This document shows, in pieces, positions 27,240 through 36,799 of a stretch of 64,000 nucleotides of DNA (its first letter is position 1; the number at the start of each line of letters is the position of its first letter). Under the pieces are notes generated by a model. That model had not been told where the DNA came from. It saw only the letters and a program-made list of their open reading frames with translations, and did no database searches. A program made the position numbers and the translations under genes. Source of the stretch: CAZSMC01 sp964607755 (GTDB lineage: Bacteria > Zhuqueibacterota > Zhuqueibacteria > Residuimicrobiales > Krinioviventaceae); assembly GCA_964607755.1 (NCBI GenBank), contig CAZSMC010000017.1, positions 1 to 64,000 of the forward strand, written 5' to 3'.

Positions 27240-27600
27240 AGCACACTCCTTTTAATTATGATTTCAGATGAACATATTAAGTTAATCTTTCGAACTATTA
27301 TTTTAAACAAATACCAAAGGTATTACATTTATCAAAGATTGGCTTTTAAATTACATAACAAAAAAACAGTTCTGTTTCGTTCATAATGTTGTTGTCGTAA
27401 CTATTTTTTTTGACCCAATCGTCCTTAATTTTAGTAAAACTGCGGAATAATATCAAGGAAAAATGATTTCTATTCAAGAAATATTCACATCACATAGGCC
27501 TTGTTTAATACAAAGTCCTGTTTTTACATTTTGAAAATAAGAGTTAAAAAAAATCTCCCGGAATATAATATTTCACATAAAGAACAATAGGGTTTAATTC
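27240..27600. other. Intergenic region upstream of acs
   Basis: 361 very AT-rich bases with no ORF of note, lying between the deacetylase stop and the acs start. It probably holds the acs promoter and its regulation. I see no clear terminator, inverted repeat or riboswitch. Confidence 0.55.
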
Positions 27601-28740
27601 TCAAAGACCATGCATCGGGAAAATCAATTTCTTGATTTTTTGAATAATTGTTTCGATTTTTGGATCAACAAAATCTTTTTGCTCCTGGGTGGCGGGCAGA
27701 TTTCTGTCTTTGAGTCCACCCATCCAGTCGGTAGATTCCATCATCACACCGCCAAGGCCCATACTCAAATCCGAAAACTTTTGACTTTCACCGGTTATCA
27801 CACTCCAGGCAAGTGACCAGGCTCTGACAGTGTTTTCGACATTGTAGCCGCCCCCGCCCAATATAAGAATGGGTTTGTTTAACTTTCTGAGGTGGTCACA
27901 AACTTTGCTGTGGACATTATTCGTGAGACTGAGGTGAGCTAACGGGTCACCAGACAGGATATCGGCGCCAAGTTCAAGAACAATAATATCCCCATTAAAT
28001 GCCTTGATAAGCGGAGGGACTATTTCATTAAAAAGTTTCATGTACGCGGCATCATAAGTCCCTTCGGGAAGAGGTGCGTTAATAGCAAACCCTTCACCTT
28101 TGCCTTTGCCGATTTCCTCAGGAAATCCGGTACCGGGGAAAAGCATTTTCCCGCTTTCGTGTAAGGAAATTGTCATCACATCATCTGTATCGTAAAAAGC
28201 ATACTGCACCCCATCCCCGTGATGCACATCAATATCCAGATAAAGAACTTTTTTTCTCTGCTTGGCAAGATGTTTAATAGCAATCACAGCATCGTTAATA
28301 TAGCAAAAGCCAGCAGCCAGTTCCGGGAAGGCGTGATGGTAGCCTCCGGAAGGATTAAAGACGATATCAATTTCACCGGAAAGCAGCAGTTGCGCGCCTT
28401 TATATGAACCGCCGCAGGCCAAATCGGCATATTCGTACATCCCGCGAAAAACAGGTGTATCCGGGCCGCCAATTCCCATTCTCAGAGCTTCAATATCCCA
28501 CTCACCCTCCTGACTGTTTTTAAGAGCATGGAGATATTTTTCGGTGTGAAATGTTTTTAACACCTTTTCACCGGCAGGTATTGGAGCGACTTCCTTTTTA
28601 CTGTTGCCGCCTAATAGGCCCATTGATTTCAGGGCCTCCCGGGTTTTCGCAGCACGTTCAGTTTTAAAAGGACAATCGGGAGGATAATGATATTTTTCAA
28701 GCTGCTGTGAATGGATAAATGCAGCCTGGCGTTCTTTCAA
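27601..28740 (-). CDS. acuC: AcuC-type histone-deacetylase-family protein
   Basis: 379 residues of the class I HDAC/AcuC/AphA fold. Zinc-site and catalytic motifs are visible: GGYHHAFPE, YLDIDVHHGDGVQ, SLHESG, LELGADILSGDPL and the glycine-rich LGGGGYN. In Bacillus, AcuC removes acetyl groups from the active-site lysine of acetyl-CoA synthetase. Here the acs gene is next in line on the same strand and the gene before it carries a GNAT acetyltransferase domain 12 bases away. This makes a regulatory pair very plausible. One oddity is LELGAD where homologues more often have LQxGAD. Confidence 0.9.
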   Translation of the reverse strand: MKERQAAFIHSQQLEKYHYPPDCPFKTERAAKTREALKSMGLLGGNSKKEVAPIPAGEKVLKTFHTEKYLHALKNSQEGEWDIEALRMGIGGPDTPVFRGMYEYADLACGGSYKGAQLLLSGEIDIVFNPSGGYHHAFPELAAGFCYINDAVIAIKHLAKQRKKVLYLDIDVHHGDGVQYAFYDTDDVMTISLHESGKMLFPGTGFPEEIGKGKGEGFAINAPLPEGTYDAAYMKLFNEIVPPLIKAFNGDIIVLELGADILSGDPLAHLSLTNNVHSKVCDHLRKLNKPILILGGGGYNVENTVRAWSLAWSVITGESQKFSDLSMGLGGVMMESTDWMGGLKDRNLPATQEQKDFVDPKIETIIQKIKKLIFPMHGL

Positions 28741-28752
28741 AAAGCACCTCTG

Positions 28753-30627
28753 TCAGTCTTCTTTATCCTTCAAGTTGTAGGTAATATCGTAGACTTCACC
28801 ATCGAATTCTGTTTTCACATTATAACCGGAATTGTTAAAAACTGCCAACATGGCCTTGTTTTCCGGCAGGACCTTGGCGTGGAATCGTTTTACACCTTTT
28901 TTCTGCGCTATTTCGCTCAAGAATTTAAGAAGCAAGGTGCCCATGCCTTTTTTTTGCCATTCATCATGGACTATAAAAGCAACTTCAGCCTGTTCTTCTC
29001 CAGGCTCCATAAAATACTGACCAATGCCGACAATTTCTTCTCCGGCAACACCAGGTACCACCCCTACAATAGCTAGTTTATTCTCATAATCAATATTTGT
29101 TAACTGTTGGACATCCCGGTGCGGAAAAGCCACTGTACGAGTCATGTAACGTTTGCGGACCGATTCCTCGCTCAACGAATAAAGCATTTCTGAAAGCGCA
29201 AATTCATCGGTCGGTTTCACCGGTCGGAAAAAAATCTCTGTGCCATCCCGCAGCGCTTCATTGCGTTCAAGTTCGGTTGGATATTCAATCTTGTCCCATG
29301 AAATCTCGATCTGATCTTCATAAATATAATTGAGTTTTTTCGCTGCCCGGGTCAATTCTTTTCTGAATTTTGGATGGGCGATATTGATCAAATCCAGCGC
29401 CCGTTCACGGATGCTTTTACCGTGCAGGTAGGCAATGCCGTATTCTGTCACAACATAATGCACATCTCCGCGGGTTGTCACGACACCGGCGCCTTTTGTG
29501 AGGTGAGGGACGATTCTGGAAATCGTTTCGTTTTTGGCAGTTGAGGGCATGGTGATAACCGGCTTGCCGCCCCGGCTGCGTGCGCATCCTCTGATGAAAT
29601 CAACCTGCCCGCCGATACCGCTATAAAATTTATGACCGATTGAATCCGCACAAACCTGGCCGGTGAGGTCAATTTCAAGTCCGACATTGATGCCAACCAT
29701 TTTCTCATGCTGACTGATGACATTAATATCATTGACATATTCGGTGGGATGAAATTCAAAGAATGGATTCTCATTGATATAGTCGTACAATCTTTTAGAG
29801 CCCATACAAAAACTGGCCACAACTTTGCCTCTGTTCAATGTTTTTTTAGCGCACGTGATAGCGCCACATTCGATTAAATCAATAATCCAGTCGCTGAACA
29901 TTTCCGTGTGCACACCAAGGTCTTTTTTATCTTTAAGAAACTCGGCCATTGCCTGCGGAATTCGACCAATACCGCACTCGATAGTGCTTCCATCATCGAC
30001 CAACTGGGCAAGGTTTTTTCCAATCCTTCTCAAAACCTCGTCAGATTCTGGCACCGGTGTTTCGACAATGTCTTCATCAGCAGGAACTAACATATCAATA
30101 GTATTGATATGAACAAAGCTGTCACCAAAAGTCTGCGGCATTTTATTATTAACCTGGGCAATGACAAACCTTGAATTTGCGAGAGCAGATTTCACAATAT
30201 CGACAGAAACACCAAGACTGCAGAGTCCATTCGTACCCGGTGGTGTCACGCTTATTAGTGCTACATCAAGAGGAATGCGTCCGCTTTCAAATTCTGCAGG
30301 AATTTCTGATAGAAAAATTGGTGTATAATTGCCGAAACCTTCGTTAAGGGCATGGCGAACATTATCTGCTATAAAAAAGCTGTTCATTTTGAATTTTTCA
30401 CTAAATTCCTTGTCAGCATAGGGCGCTTCTCCGGCCGTGAGCAAATGTACAATACGGGCATCATAAATATGGCTGGAGTGCTGCACCAGAGCATGTACAA
30501 GATGCTGTGGCTGAGCGCATCCGGTGCCGATAAATATATTGTCACCGGGCTTTATAGATTTCATCGCCTGACCTGCATTGACGATTTTGCTTTTATATTT
30601 TTCTTGCCAATTAGGATCGTGTTGCAT
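28753..30627 (-). CDS. Acetyl-CoA hydrolase/CoA-transferase fused to GNAT acetyltransferase
   Basis: 624 residues in two parts. Residues 1 to about 440 are an acetyl-CoA hydrolase/4-hydroxybutyrate CoA-transferase domain (GDNIFIGTGCAQPQHLV; GIGRIPQAMAEFL; VVTEYGIAYLHGKSIRERA, with the catalytic-type glutamate). The last 160 or so residues are a GNAT domain (IFFRPVKPTDEFALSEML; acetyl-CoA loop QKKGMGTLL; NKAMLAVFNNSGY). The domain pair moves CoA between short acids or hydrolyses acetyl-CoA and can acetylate an amine, perhaps a protein lysine. The ATG at 30627 is preferred because AAGGTG stands 5 bases upstream and it follows the stop of the preceding gene; the ATG at 30657 would overlap that gene. 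Substrates are not readable from sequence. Confidence 0.9.
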   Translation of the reverse strand: MQHDPNWQEKYKSKIVNAGQAMKSIKPGDNIFIGTGCAQPQHLVHALVQHSSHIYDARIVHLLTAGEAPYADKEFSEKFKMNSFFIADNVRHALNEGFGNYTPIFLSEIPAEFESGRIPLDVALISVTPPGTNGLCSLGVSVDIVKSALANSRFVIAQVNNKMPQTFGDSFVHINTIDMLVPADEDIVETPVPESDEVLRRIGKNLAQLVDDGSTIECGIGRIPQAMAEFLKDKKDLGVHTEMFSDWIIDLIECGAITCAKKTLNRGKVVASFCMGSKRLYDYINENPFFEFHPTEYVNDINVISQHEKMVGINVGLEIDLTGQVCADSIGHKFYSGIGGQVDFIRGCARSRGGKPVITMPSTAKNETISRIVPHLTKGAGVVTTRGDVHYVVTEYGIAYLHGKSIRERALDLINIAHPKFRKELTRAAKKLNYIYEDQIEISWDKIEYPTELERNEALRDGTEIFFRPVKPTDEFALSEMLYSLSEESVRKRYMTRTVAFPHRDVQQLTNIDYENKLAIVGVVPGVAGEEIVGIGQYFMEPGEEQAEVAFIVHDEWQKKGMGTLLLKFLSEIAQKKGVKRFHAKVLPENKAMLAVFNNSGYNVKTEFDGEVYDITYNLKDKED

Positions 30628-30640
30628 GGTCACCTTCTTT

Positions 30641-32743
30641 TTATTTTTCTTCAACACTCATTCTTGCATCAACTGCAATGGGCGTAACGCCCGGAGGGCC
30701 CACCACATACGGGTTGATATCCAGCTCTTGAATTTGCGGGAATTCAGTGACGAGCTGAGATAACCGCTGGATACCCTCTGCCAATGCATCAATATCAACT
30801 CCCTCTTCTCCCCGGACACCTTCCAGCATTTGATAGGTTTTTGTGCTTTTCAACATCTGCTTGGCTTCATCGGAGGTGACCGGGGCAAGAGAGAATGAAA
30901 CATCTTTTAATACTTCGACCATGGTTCCACCCATGCCGAACATCATCAGCGGACCAAAACGCGGATCACGATTCATGCCTAAAATAACTTCTTTACCACC
31001 GATTGACATTTTCTCGACCAGAACGCCTAAAATGTCAGCGTCCGGTCTCTTTTTGGGCACACGGTACATCATCAAATCAAAAGCATCTCTCACTTCATCG
31101 TTTGTGTGCAAACCGACTTTGACGCCATTAACATCCGATTTGTGAATGATGTCCGGAGACCATATTTTCATAACTACAGGAAAACCGATTTGCTGAGCGA
31201 TGGTCACAGCGTGTTCCGGACTTGTTGCAATGTTCCCGGGAGGTGTGGCAAATCCATACGCCTCAAGAATATCTTTAGCCTCGGTTTCACCGATCTCACG
31301 CACTTGCTCACGAATGTGTTTGTTAATAATTTTTTCAACTTTGTGTCTGTTAACCGGAAAGAGTTTGACAACCCGTTTTGGTCTTTCACGCCATCTCACA
31401 TAATCATTCATCACCTGAATGGTATCAACCGCATCTTCAGGAGATTCATACTGGGGGATTTTACCTTTGTGAAGAATTTTAATGCCTTCCTGAACCTTGG
31501 ATGCGCCCATAAAACAAGCCAGAATCGGTTTTTCTGGTTTTTCTTTTGATATTTTTACAATAGCTTTGGCGGTTTCTTCTGATTGCGTCATAGCCTGCGG
31601 AGTGAGCAGTACAATCACAGAGTGGACATTGTCATCGTCCATCACCACTCGCAAGGCATATTCGTATCTGTCAGCCAGCGCATCACCCAAAACGTCAATA
31701 GGATTTTCCATGTTAGCAGCCGGAGGCAGTTGCTCTGCCAGTTTATTTTTCGTCTCTTCTGAAAGAGAGGCAAAATCGAGGCCGTGATCCTCCACAGCGT
31801 CGGCTGTCATAATTCCAGGTCCCCCGGCATTGGTGATGACAGCGACGCCTGGCCCTTTGGGCAATGCCTGATTGGCAAAAGCCCGGGCGTAATTGAATTG
31901 CTGGCTAATAGATTTGCAGCGTACAATACCAGATTTTTTAAATACCGCTTCATAAGCCGTTTCACCACCAGCAAGACTCCCGGTATGAGAAGATGCCGCC
32001 TGAGCGCCAGCAGCCGTGCCACCAGATTTGATCAGAATAATAGGTTTTTCGCCTGAAATGCTTTCTGCCTGTCTGGCAAATGAATTGCCATCAGTAATGC
32101 TTTCAAGATAACCGGCAATAACTTTTGTATCCTGGTCCTGCCCCATCGCTTTGATCATATCGATTTCATCAATATCTGCTTTGTTGCCGATACTTACCAG
32201 TTTACTGAATCCAATATCCTGGGCGTTCGCTTTGTCAAGAATAGCAGCCAGCAAAGCGCCAGATTGAGAAATGTAGCCAATTCCGCCTTCAACCGGCAGG
32301 GCACCGCCAAAACTTGCGTTTAAATGTGTCGATGTTGATATGACACCCAGACAGTTGGGGCCAATAAACCGCACGTTTCCGCGCCTGGCAATACGTGATA
32401 CTTCTTTTTCGAGTTTTTTGCCTTCCTTGCCAACTTCTTTAAAACCAGCAGTAATAATGATGGCCGAATCTATTCCAAGATTTGCACATTGCTCCATGAT
32501 TGATGGCACAATTTTGGCCGGTACGATAATAATCACCAGATCAGGCACTTTGCCGATCGATTTCAAATCCGGGTAAGCTTTGAGACCTTTAATTTTTTCC
32601 GCTTTTGGATTTATGGGATAAAGCTCCCCTTTAAAACCGGAATGTACAAGATTTGTTAAAATCTCGTGACCCACTTTTCCCTTTTTCTGAGATGCGCCAA
32701 CAATCGCAACAGAATCAGGGTTAAAAAAATGTTCAAGATTCAT
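30641..32743 (-). CDS. ADP-forming acetate/acyl-CoA synthetase, fused alpha-beta subunits
   Basis: 700 residues. The N-terminal CoA-binding Rossmann domain (VAIVGASQKKGKVGHEIL), succinyl-CoA-synthetase-like flavodoxin domains with the phosphohistidine loop SSHTGSLAGGE, and a C-terminal ATP-grasp domain (KEVILGMNRDPRFGPLMMFG) occur in the order typical of NDP-forming acyl-CoA synthetases. These convert acyl-CoA, ADP and phosphate to acid, ATP and CoA, or the reverse. The same architecture with a GNAT domain (Pat) acetylates Acs in some bacteria; here the GNAT domain is on the next protein instead. First gene of the run into the hydrolase-GNAT and deacetylase genes, spaced 13 and 12 bases apart, so one operon. 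Confidence 0.92.
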   Translation of the reverse strand: MNLEHFFNPDSVAIVGASQKKGKVGHEILTNLVHSGFKGELYPINPKAEKIKGLKAYPDLKSIGKVPDLVIIIVPAKIVPSIMEQCANLGIDSAIIITAGFKEVGKEGKKLEKEVSRIARRGNVRFIGPNCLGVISTSTHLNASFGGALPVEGGIGYISQSGALLAAILDKANAQDIGFSKLVSIGNKADIDEIDMIKAMGQDQDTKVIAGYLESITDGNSFARQAESISGEKPIILIKSGGTAAGAQAASSHTGSLAGGETAYEAVFKKSGIVRCKSISQQFNYARAFANQALPKGPGVAVITNAGGPGIMTADAVEDHGLDFASLSEETKNKLAEQLPPAANMENPIDVLGDALADRYEYALRVVMDDDNVHSVIVLLTPQAMTQSEETAKAIVKISKEKPEKPILACFMGASKVQEGIKILHKGKIPQYESPEDAVDTIQVMNDYVRWRERPKRVVKLFPVNRHKVEKIINKHIREQVREIGETEAKDILEAYGFATPPGNIATSPEHAVTIAQQIGFPVVMKIWSPDIIHKSDVNGVKVGLHTNDEVRDAFDLMMYRVPKKRPDADILGVLVEKMSIGGKEVILGMNRDPRFGPLMMFGMGGTMVEVLKDVSFSLAPVTSDEAKQMLKSTKTYQMLEGVRGEEGVDIDALAEGIQRLSQLVTEFPQIQELDINPYVVGPPGVTPIAVDARMSVEEK

Positions 32744-33129
32744 ATATCGTGTTTACCTTTTCTGATTTTTTTTAAACAAGACATAAAAATAGCAATTGCT
32801 ATACAGAATATCAAGTTAAATTACTCATGTTGCTGAAAAAATATTCATTTTTCATTAAAATATTAAATGACACTGAATTTGTAGGATTAACAAATATCCC
32901 TGCAACAAGAGTTCAAGAAAAACGATTTGTCAGTGAAAAATAGAAGCGAAAGGGCTTATAAATAATTTAATCTTGATCTGTGATGGCGGCAGGACACAGA
33001 AAATCTGCGAGGGTAAAAATGCGAGACATTGAGCTGTTGGGAATGATGATTAATTAACTGCCATTTCCAGCAAGCATCATAAGCACAGCCTATGCGGGCA
33101 TTTTATTATGCATATTTTTGAAATATTAA
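32744..33129. other. Intergenic region upstream of the ADP-forming synthetase
   Basis: About 386 bases, AT-rich, with no convincing ORF or RNA gene. It separates the acetate operon from the fmdB operon, whose terminator lies at its far edge, and must contain the synthetase promoter. Confidence 0.55.
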
Positions 33130-33158
33130 AGCCAGGTGGATGATAAATCCACCTGGCT
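33121..33158 (-). terminator. Rho-independent terminator after the fmdB-like gene
   Basis: Perfect 12-bp stem AGCCAGGTGGAT / ATCCACCTGGCT (33130-33141 with 33147-33158) and loop GATAA, followed on the minus strand by TTAATATTT. It closes the fmdB-aminotransferase unit. Confidence 0.82.
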
Positions 33159-33170
33159 GTTTAGCATCAT

Positions 33171-33434
33171 TCATTGCTGGCTGTTTTTTTCAGCCGGCTT
33201 TTCTTTCTTTGTTTCCGTTTTGGGTTTTTCAGTTTTGGTTGTATTTGAATTGTTTTTATAATCAGTTATATAAAAGCCTGAGCCTTTGAAAATAAGTCCG
33301 CTCCCGCCGGTGAGTAATCGACTGACGTGCTCCGCATTACACTTTGGACAATTCTTAACGGGATCGTCTTTTATGTTTTGAAATTTGTCAAACCTGTAAC
33401 CACAGGCCTGACACAGATACTCGTATGTTGGCAT
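33171..33434 (-). CDS. FmdB-family zinc-ribbon protein
   Basis: 87 residues. The N-terminal zinc ribbon carries two CxxC pairs (MPTYEYLCQACGYRFD and CPKCN), as in the FmdB/CxxC_CXXC_SSSS family of putative regulators. The C-terminus is a lysine/threonine-rich tail (KTEKPKTETKKEKPAEK) without fold. It begins 11 bases after the aminotransferase stop, so the two are co-transcribed. The exact role is unknown for this family. Confidence 0.88.
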   Translation of the reverse strand: MPTYEYLCQACGYRFDKFQNIKDDPVKNCPKCNAEHVSRLLTGGSGLIFKGSGFYITDYKNNSNTTKTEKPKTETKKEKPAEKNSQQ

Positions 33435-33445
33435 AGTTGTGCTCC

Positions 33446-34624
33446 TTAGTGAATGGCTTTCAGACCTTTCTCGATTCGGTCCAGTGCTTTTTGCAAATTT
33501 TCCATAGAAGTTGCAAACGAAAGCCGCGCATGACTGTCCATACCAAAAGCAACGCCTGGTACGATAGCGACATTATGATTTTCCAGGAGATAACTGCAAA
33601 ATTCGAGCGAAGATGAAATCTCTCCGTTCATATAGGCAGAAAAATCCGGAAAAGCATAAAAAGCGCCCTTTGGCAACATGCACGACACCTCGGGCATGGC
33701 ATTCAAACGCTCGTGTATATAATTCCGGCGTTTTTCAAATGCTGCCCTCATCTCATTTAAAAATGACTTTTCTTCCAGATACCCGGCCAGAGCCGCTTTT
33801 TGCGAGATCGAAGCCGGATTTGACGTGCTATGACCCTGATACTTTTTAACAGCCGTAACAATATCCTCATGAGCGGCTAAAAAACCGATTCGCCATCCGG
33901 TCATGGCAAAACTTTTTGACACACCGTTGACATAGATGAGCTGCTCCCGGATCTCAGGATATGCCGTCATGCTGGCAAAAGACATGTTGTCGAAAATGAT
34001 TTGATCGTAGATTTCATCGGACAAAACATAAATTCCTGTGTCTGCAATCACTTTTGCCAAAGCGGTCAGTTCATTCTCATCATAGACAGCTCCGGATGGG
34101 TTGTTGGGCGAGTTGAGTATCAAAAGTCGCGTTCTATCCGTAATAGCATTGCGGAGCTGTTCCGCAGTTATTTTCAGCCCGTTTCCTGGTTCAGGTTCAA
34201 TCGTTTTTATCACTGCACCGGCGAGTTTGATTTGTTCCGGATAGCTTACCCAGTAGGGTTGGGGCAAGATAACCTCATCATCCGGATCGCAAACCGCGGC
34301 AATGCTTTGATAAACAGCGTGCTTTGCTCCGCAGGTCACTCCGATTTCTTTGGGAGCATAGGTCACATCATATTCCGATTTTATCCAGGAGGCGATCGCT
34401 TCTTTCAGATCAAACAAGCCATCGGCCGGGGTGTATTTGGTAAAACCCTGCTTAATCGCTTTGATAGCCGCGTTTTTGATGTGGTCGGGTGTATCGAAAT
34501 CCGGCTCCCCCGCACCCAACCCGACAATATCTTTACCTTCACGTTTCATTTGAGCCATAACACTGTTCAAAGCAACGGTTTTAGACTCACTAATATTAGC
34601 AAATCGTTTTGAGATGTGTGGCAT
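33446..34624 (-). CDS. Pyridoxal-phosphate aminotransferase, aspartate type (class I)
   Basis: 392 residues, fold-type I. Visible motifs are GEPDFDTPDHI near the N-terminus, NSPNNPSGAVY, DEIYDQIIF and the PLP-binding lysine in NGVSKSFAMTGWRIG. This pattern matches bacterial AspB-type transaminases that use aspartate and 2-oxoglutarate, some with prephenate activity. The ATG at 34624 follows GGGAGATATT and matches the usual MxxISKRFANI beginning; the ATG at 34636 adds four residues. It is followed by the FmdB-like gene and preceded by coaD. Confidence 0.93.
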   Translation of the reverse strand: MPHISKRFANISESKTVALNSVMAQMKREGKDIVGLGAGEPDFDTPDHIKNAAIKAIKQGFTKYTPADGLFDLKEAIASWIKSEYDVTYAPKEIGVTCGAKHAVYQSIAAVCDPDDEVILPQPYWVSYPEQIKLAGAVIKTIEPEPGNGLKITAEQLRNAITDRTRLLILNSPNNPSGAVYDENELTALAKVIADTGIYVLSDEIYDQIIFDNMSFASMTAYPEIREQLIYVNGVSKSFAMTGWRIGFLAAHEDIVTAVKKYQGHSTSNPASISQKAALAGYLEEKSFLNEMRAAFEKRRNYIHERLNAMPEVSCMLPKGAFYAFPDFSAYMNGEISSSLEFCSYLLENHNVAIVPGVAFGMDSHARLSFATSMENLQKALDRIEKGLKAIH

Positions 34625-34663
34625 AATATCTCCCATTTTAAAAATGCTATTGTAATATTTTTT

Positions 34664-35194
34664 CTATGACCGGAGTTCCTTCGATCCTTGTTCTAACCCG
34701 CCCATTTCATCTAACTTTTCAAACAGCTTTTTCTTTACGTATTCGGGCACAAAACAATCAATCTTCCCGCCATAAGATGCCACTTCTTTTACCACGCTTG
34801 AATTGAGGTAAGAATAGCTCTCATGCGGCATCATAAAAACGGTCACCAACTTGTTGTTGAGTTTTCGGTTCACTTGCGTCATTTGCAGTTCGTGCTCGAA
34901 ATCGGAAATGAGCCGCAAGCCGCGGATTATGGCGCAAGCTTGTTTTTTTGCCGCGTATTCGACAAGCAAGCCATCAATACGATCAACAGAAGTGTTTCCA
35001 AGACCGTCAATCGAGTGGCGAATCAGGTCCATTCTCTCTTCAGCCGTGAACATTGGCTTTTTATTTATATTTATAGCCACAGCAATAATCACTTCATCAA
35101 ACAGCTCAACTGCTCTTTCCAGGACATCAATGTGCCCGTTCGTAATCGGATCGAATGTGCCCGGATATACGGCTATCCGTTTTGGTCTATTCAT
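34664..35194 (-). CDS. coaD: Pantetheine-phosphate adenylyltransferase
   Basis: 176 residues. It catalyses the fourth step of coenzyme A synthesis, joining 4'-phosphopantetheine with ATP to give dephospho-CoA. YPGTFDPITNGHIDVLERA (with the TxGH-type nucleotidyltransferase motif) and RGLRLISDFEHELQM are diagnostic, and the C-terminal VKEVASYGGKIDCFVP is present. The start at 35194 overlaps the last codons of rsmD by 8 bases (ATGAATAG), a common rsmD-coaD arrangement. An upstream ATG at 35254 would add unrelated residues. Confidence 0.96.
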   Translation of the reverse strand: MNRPKRIAVYPGTFDPITNGHIDVLERAVELFDEVIIAVAININKKPMFTAEERMDLIRHSIDGLGNTSVDRIDGLLVEYAAKKQACAIIRGLRLISDFEHELQMTQVNRKLNNKLVTVFMMPHESYSYLNSSVVKEVASYGGKIDCFVPEYVKKKLFEKLDEMGGLEQGSKELRS

Positions 35195-35723
35195 AATGAT
35201 AAAAAATAATCCTTGTGTTTCCCATTTTCTTTTGCCGAACCGCTTTGAACACACCGAATGCTGGTGGATTCAGGTACCTGGCAGATTCGTAGATGATATA
35301 TCCTTTTGGCTGCAAAACTTGAGACTCGTCTATAATTTTTAGTATCCTGTCAAAGCCTTCATATTTGTATGGGGGGTCACAAAAAATAATATCAAATCTT
35401 GTGTTGCACTCTCTTAGAAATGCAGCAGCTTTTTTTCGATAAAAAGAACTATGTGAACTTGCGCCAGCCTTTTCAGCATTCTTTTTGGCAAGCTCTAACG
35501 CCGAGCGGGAAATATCCACAAAAGTAGCGGAAGCTGCTCCGCGGCTCAGAGCCTCGAGTCCAAATGCACCGCTTCCGGCAAACAAATCCAGGATATTTGT
35601 GTTTTCATCAACATACAAACACGAAAAAATATATTCTCGAACTTTATCTGCTGTCGGCCGGATGGTGTCACCTTTTGGCGACACCAATCTCATACCTTTA
35701 TTTTGACCTGCAATAATTCGCAT
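35187..35723 (-). CDS. rsmD: 16S rRNA (guanine966-N2)-methyltransferase RsmD
   Basis: 178 residues. SAM-dependent methyltransferase that modifies G966 of 16S rRNA. The beginning MRIIAGQNKGMRL, the SAM-binding DLFAGSGAFGLEALSRGA and the catalytic DPPYKYEG are all present and the length is standard. I use the ATG at 35723 because the family begins with MRIIAG; the ATG at 35762 adds an unconserved hydrophobic stretch. It ends in TAG inside the coaD start. Confidence 0.95.
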   Translation of the reverse strand: MRIIAGQNKGMRLVSPKGDTIRPTADKVREYIFSCLYVDENTNILDLFAGSGAFGLEALSRGAASATFVDISRSALELAKKNAEKAGASSHSSFYRKKAAAFLRECNTRFDIIFCDPPYKYEGFDRILKIIDESQVLQPKGYIIYESARYLNPPAFGVFKAVRQKKMGNTRIIFYHYE

Positions 35724-35739
35724 AAACAATCGTATATAT

Positions 35740-35790
35740 AAAAGCCCCTTGACAATGAGCAAAATGAAGACAAGGGGCGCATTTTTTCAG
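35740..35790. terminator. Probable bidirectional terminator between the pilus-like operon and rsmD
   Basis: Stem GCCCCTTG (35744-35751) / CAAGGGGC (35771-35778) with a 19-base loop. It is followed by TTTTATATAT on the minus strand and ATTTTTT on the plus strand. On the minus strand it would end the comEA-pilM-like transcript. Confidence 0.62.
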
Positions 35791-35815
35791 GTTATACAAA
35801 AAGAATGAATTTTGA

Positions 35816-36787
35816 TCATACGAGGAAACGCATTACTAATATTCGATTCGAATCAGATGTGGAAGGCAGTAAAAGAATTTTTGATATTTTCAAATTCCAT
35901 CCTTCCTGCACCACCTTGTTATAAAAAGTCATACAATCGTTCAAGCTTCCGTCCACTTTGAGAAAATAAGACGTTCTGCCATTAGCTGCTGACTGGGAAA
36001 GTGATATTTTCCTCACGTTCGTCGAGTTAACCAGGGCATTGATGCGAGATTCTACCTGATCTGCAGCCGGAGTCTGTCCGCCGCCAGTTGACAATTTTAC
36101 TGTGCCAGTGATCAGCGCCTGTGTGCCGCTCGATGGGGCAAGTGTGTTTACAGAAGCGAATCCCGGCAACTGAGATTGAATCTTGTTGTAATAGTTTTGC
36201 ACTGCCTGACGGCTATTGCCGTTCACTTCAGCAGTGAATGTACTTTCATCAAAAATCAAAGAACCGAGATCCACATCATCTGACAGGGTATTTTGAAAAA
36301 CACTCATCACGGAATTTATCTGGGCAAGAGCTGCATCGGTCGTCTGCGTACCTGTTGTAGCGGGAGGTTTCTGCGCTGCAGCAGGAGCTTCTTCCTGCAC
36401 AGCGGTTGTTCCCTCAGCGCTGGGTGGGGCCATTTCCTCCCGGGGCACGGTTTCAGGTTGCTGAGTCGTCTCTTGCCCGGGCGACGCATCTGTTTCACTC
36501 TCGACATCCCTTTGTTCGGTTATCCCTTGTTCTTCGGTAATCGGCGACTGTCTGGGTTTATAAAAAACAAAATAGATGATCGCCGTAATTGCAATCAGCA
36601 AAAATAACGTGCCGAAAAAAAGCTTTGGTGAGCCTTTTTTGGCTTTTGGGTACTCGGCCTGATACTGCCCTTCTTTTTGGGACTGACCTTGTCGCTGTTG
36701 ATAGGATGCTTGTGGTTTTCCCGATTCTTCTATCGGACCGAAACCTCGGGAGCGTTCTTGCTCCCTTTTATCATTCATTAAATTCAT
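35816..36787 (-). CDS. Membrane-anchored protein of a pilus-assembly-like set (PilN/PilO-type position)
   Basis: 323 residues. A Gln/Lys-rich cytoplasmic N-terminus of about 55 residues is followed by one transmembrane helix (LFFGTLFLLIAITAIIYFVF, about 56-75). A Pro/Glu/Thr-rich linker leads to two alpha-beta units of about 80 residues each (TFTAEVNGNSRQAVQNYYNK; ALVNSTNVRKISLSQSAANG), a layout like the periplasmic ferredoxin-like domains of PilN/PilO or GspL/M. The start has GAGGGGAG 8 bases upstream. It follows the PilM-like gene by 12 bases. Homology is inferred from layout and neighbours rather than a strong motif. Confidence 0.6.
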   Translation of the reverse strand: MNLMNDKREQERSRGFGPIEESGKPQASYQQRQGQSQKEGQYQAEYPKAKKGSPKLFFGTLFLLIAITAIIYFVFYKPRQSPITEEQGITEQRDVESETDASPGQETTQQPETVPREEMAPPSAEGTTAVQEEAPAAAQKPPATTGTQTTDAALAQINSVMSVFQNTLSDDVDLGSLIFDESTFTAEVNGNSRQAVQNYYNKIQSQLPGFASVNTLAPSSGTQALITGTVKLSTGGGQTPAADQVESRINALVNSTNVRKISLSQSAANGRTSYFLKVDGSLNDCMTFYNKVVQEGWNLKISKILLLPSTSDSNRILVMRFLV

Positions 36788-36799
36788 AAGACACTCCCC

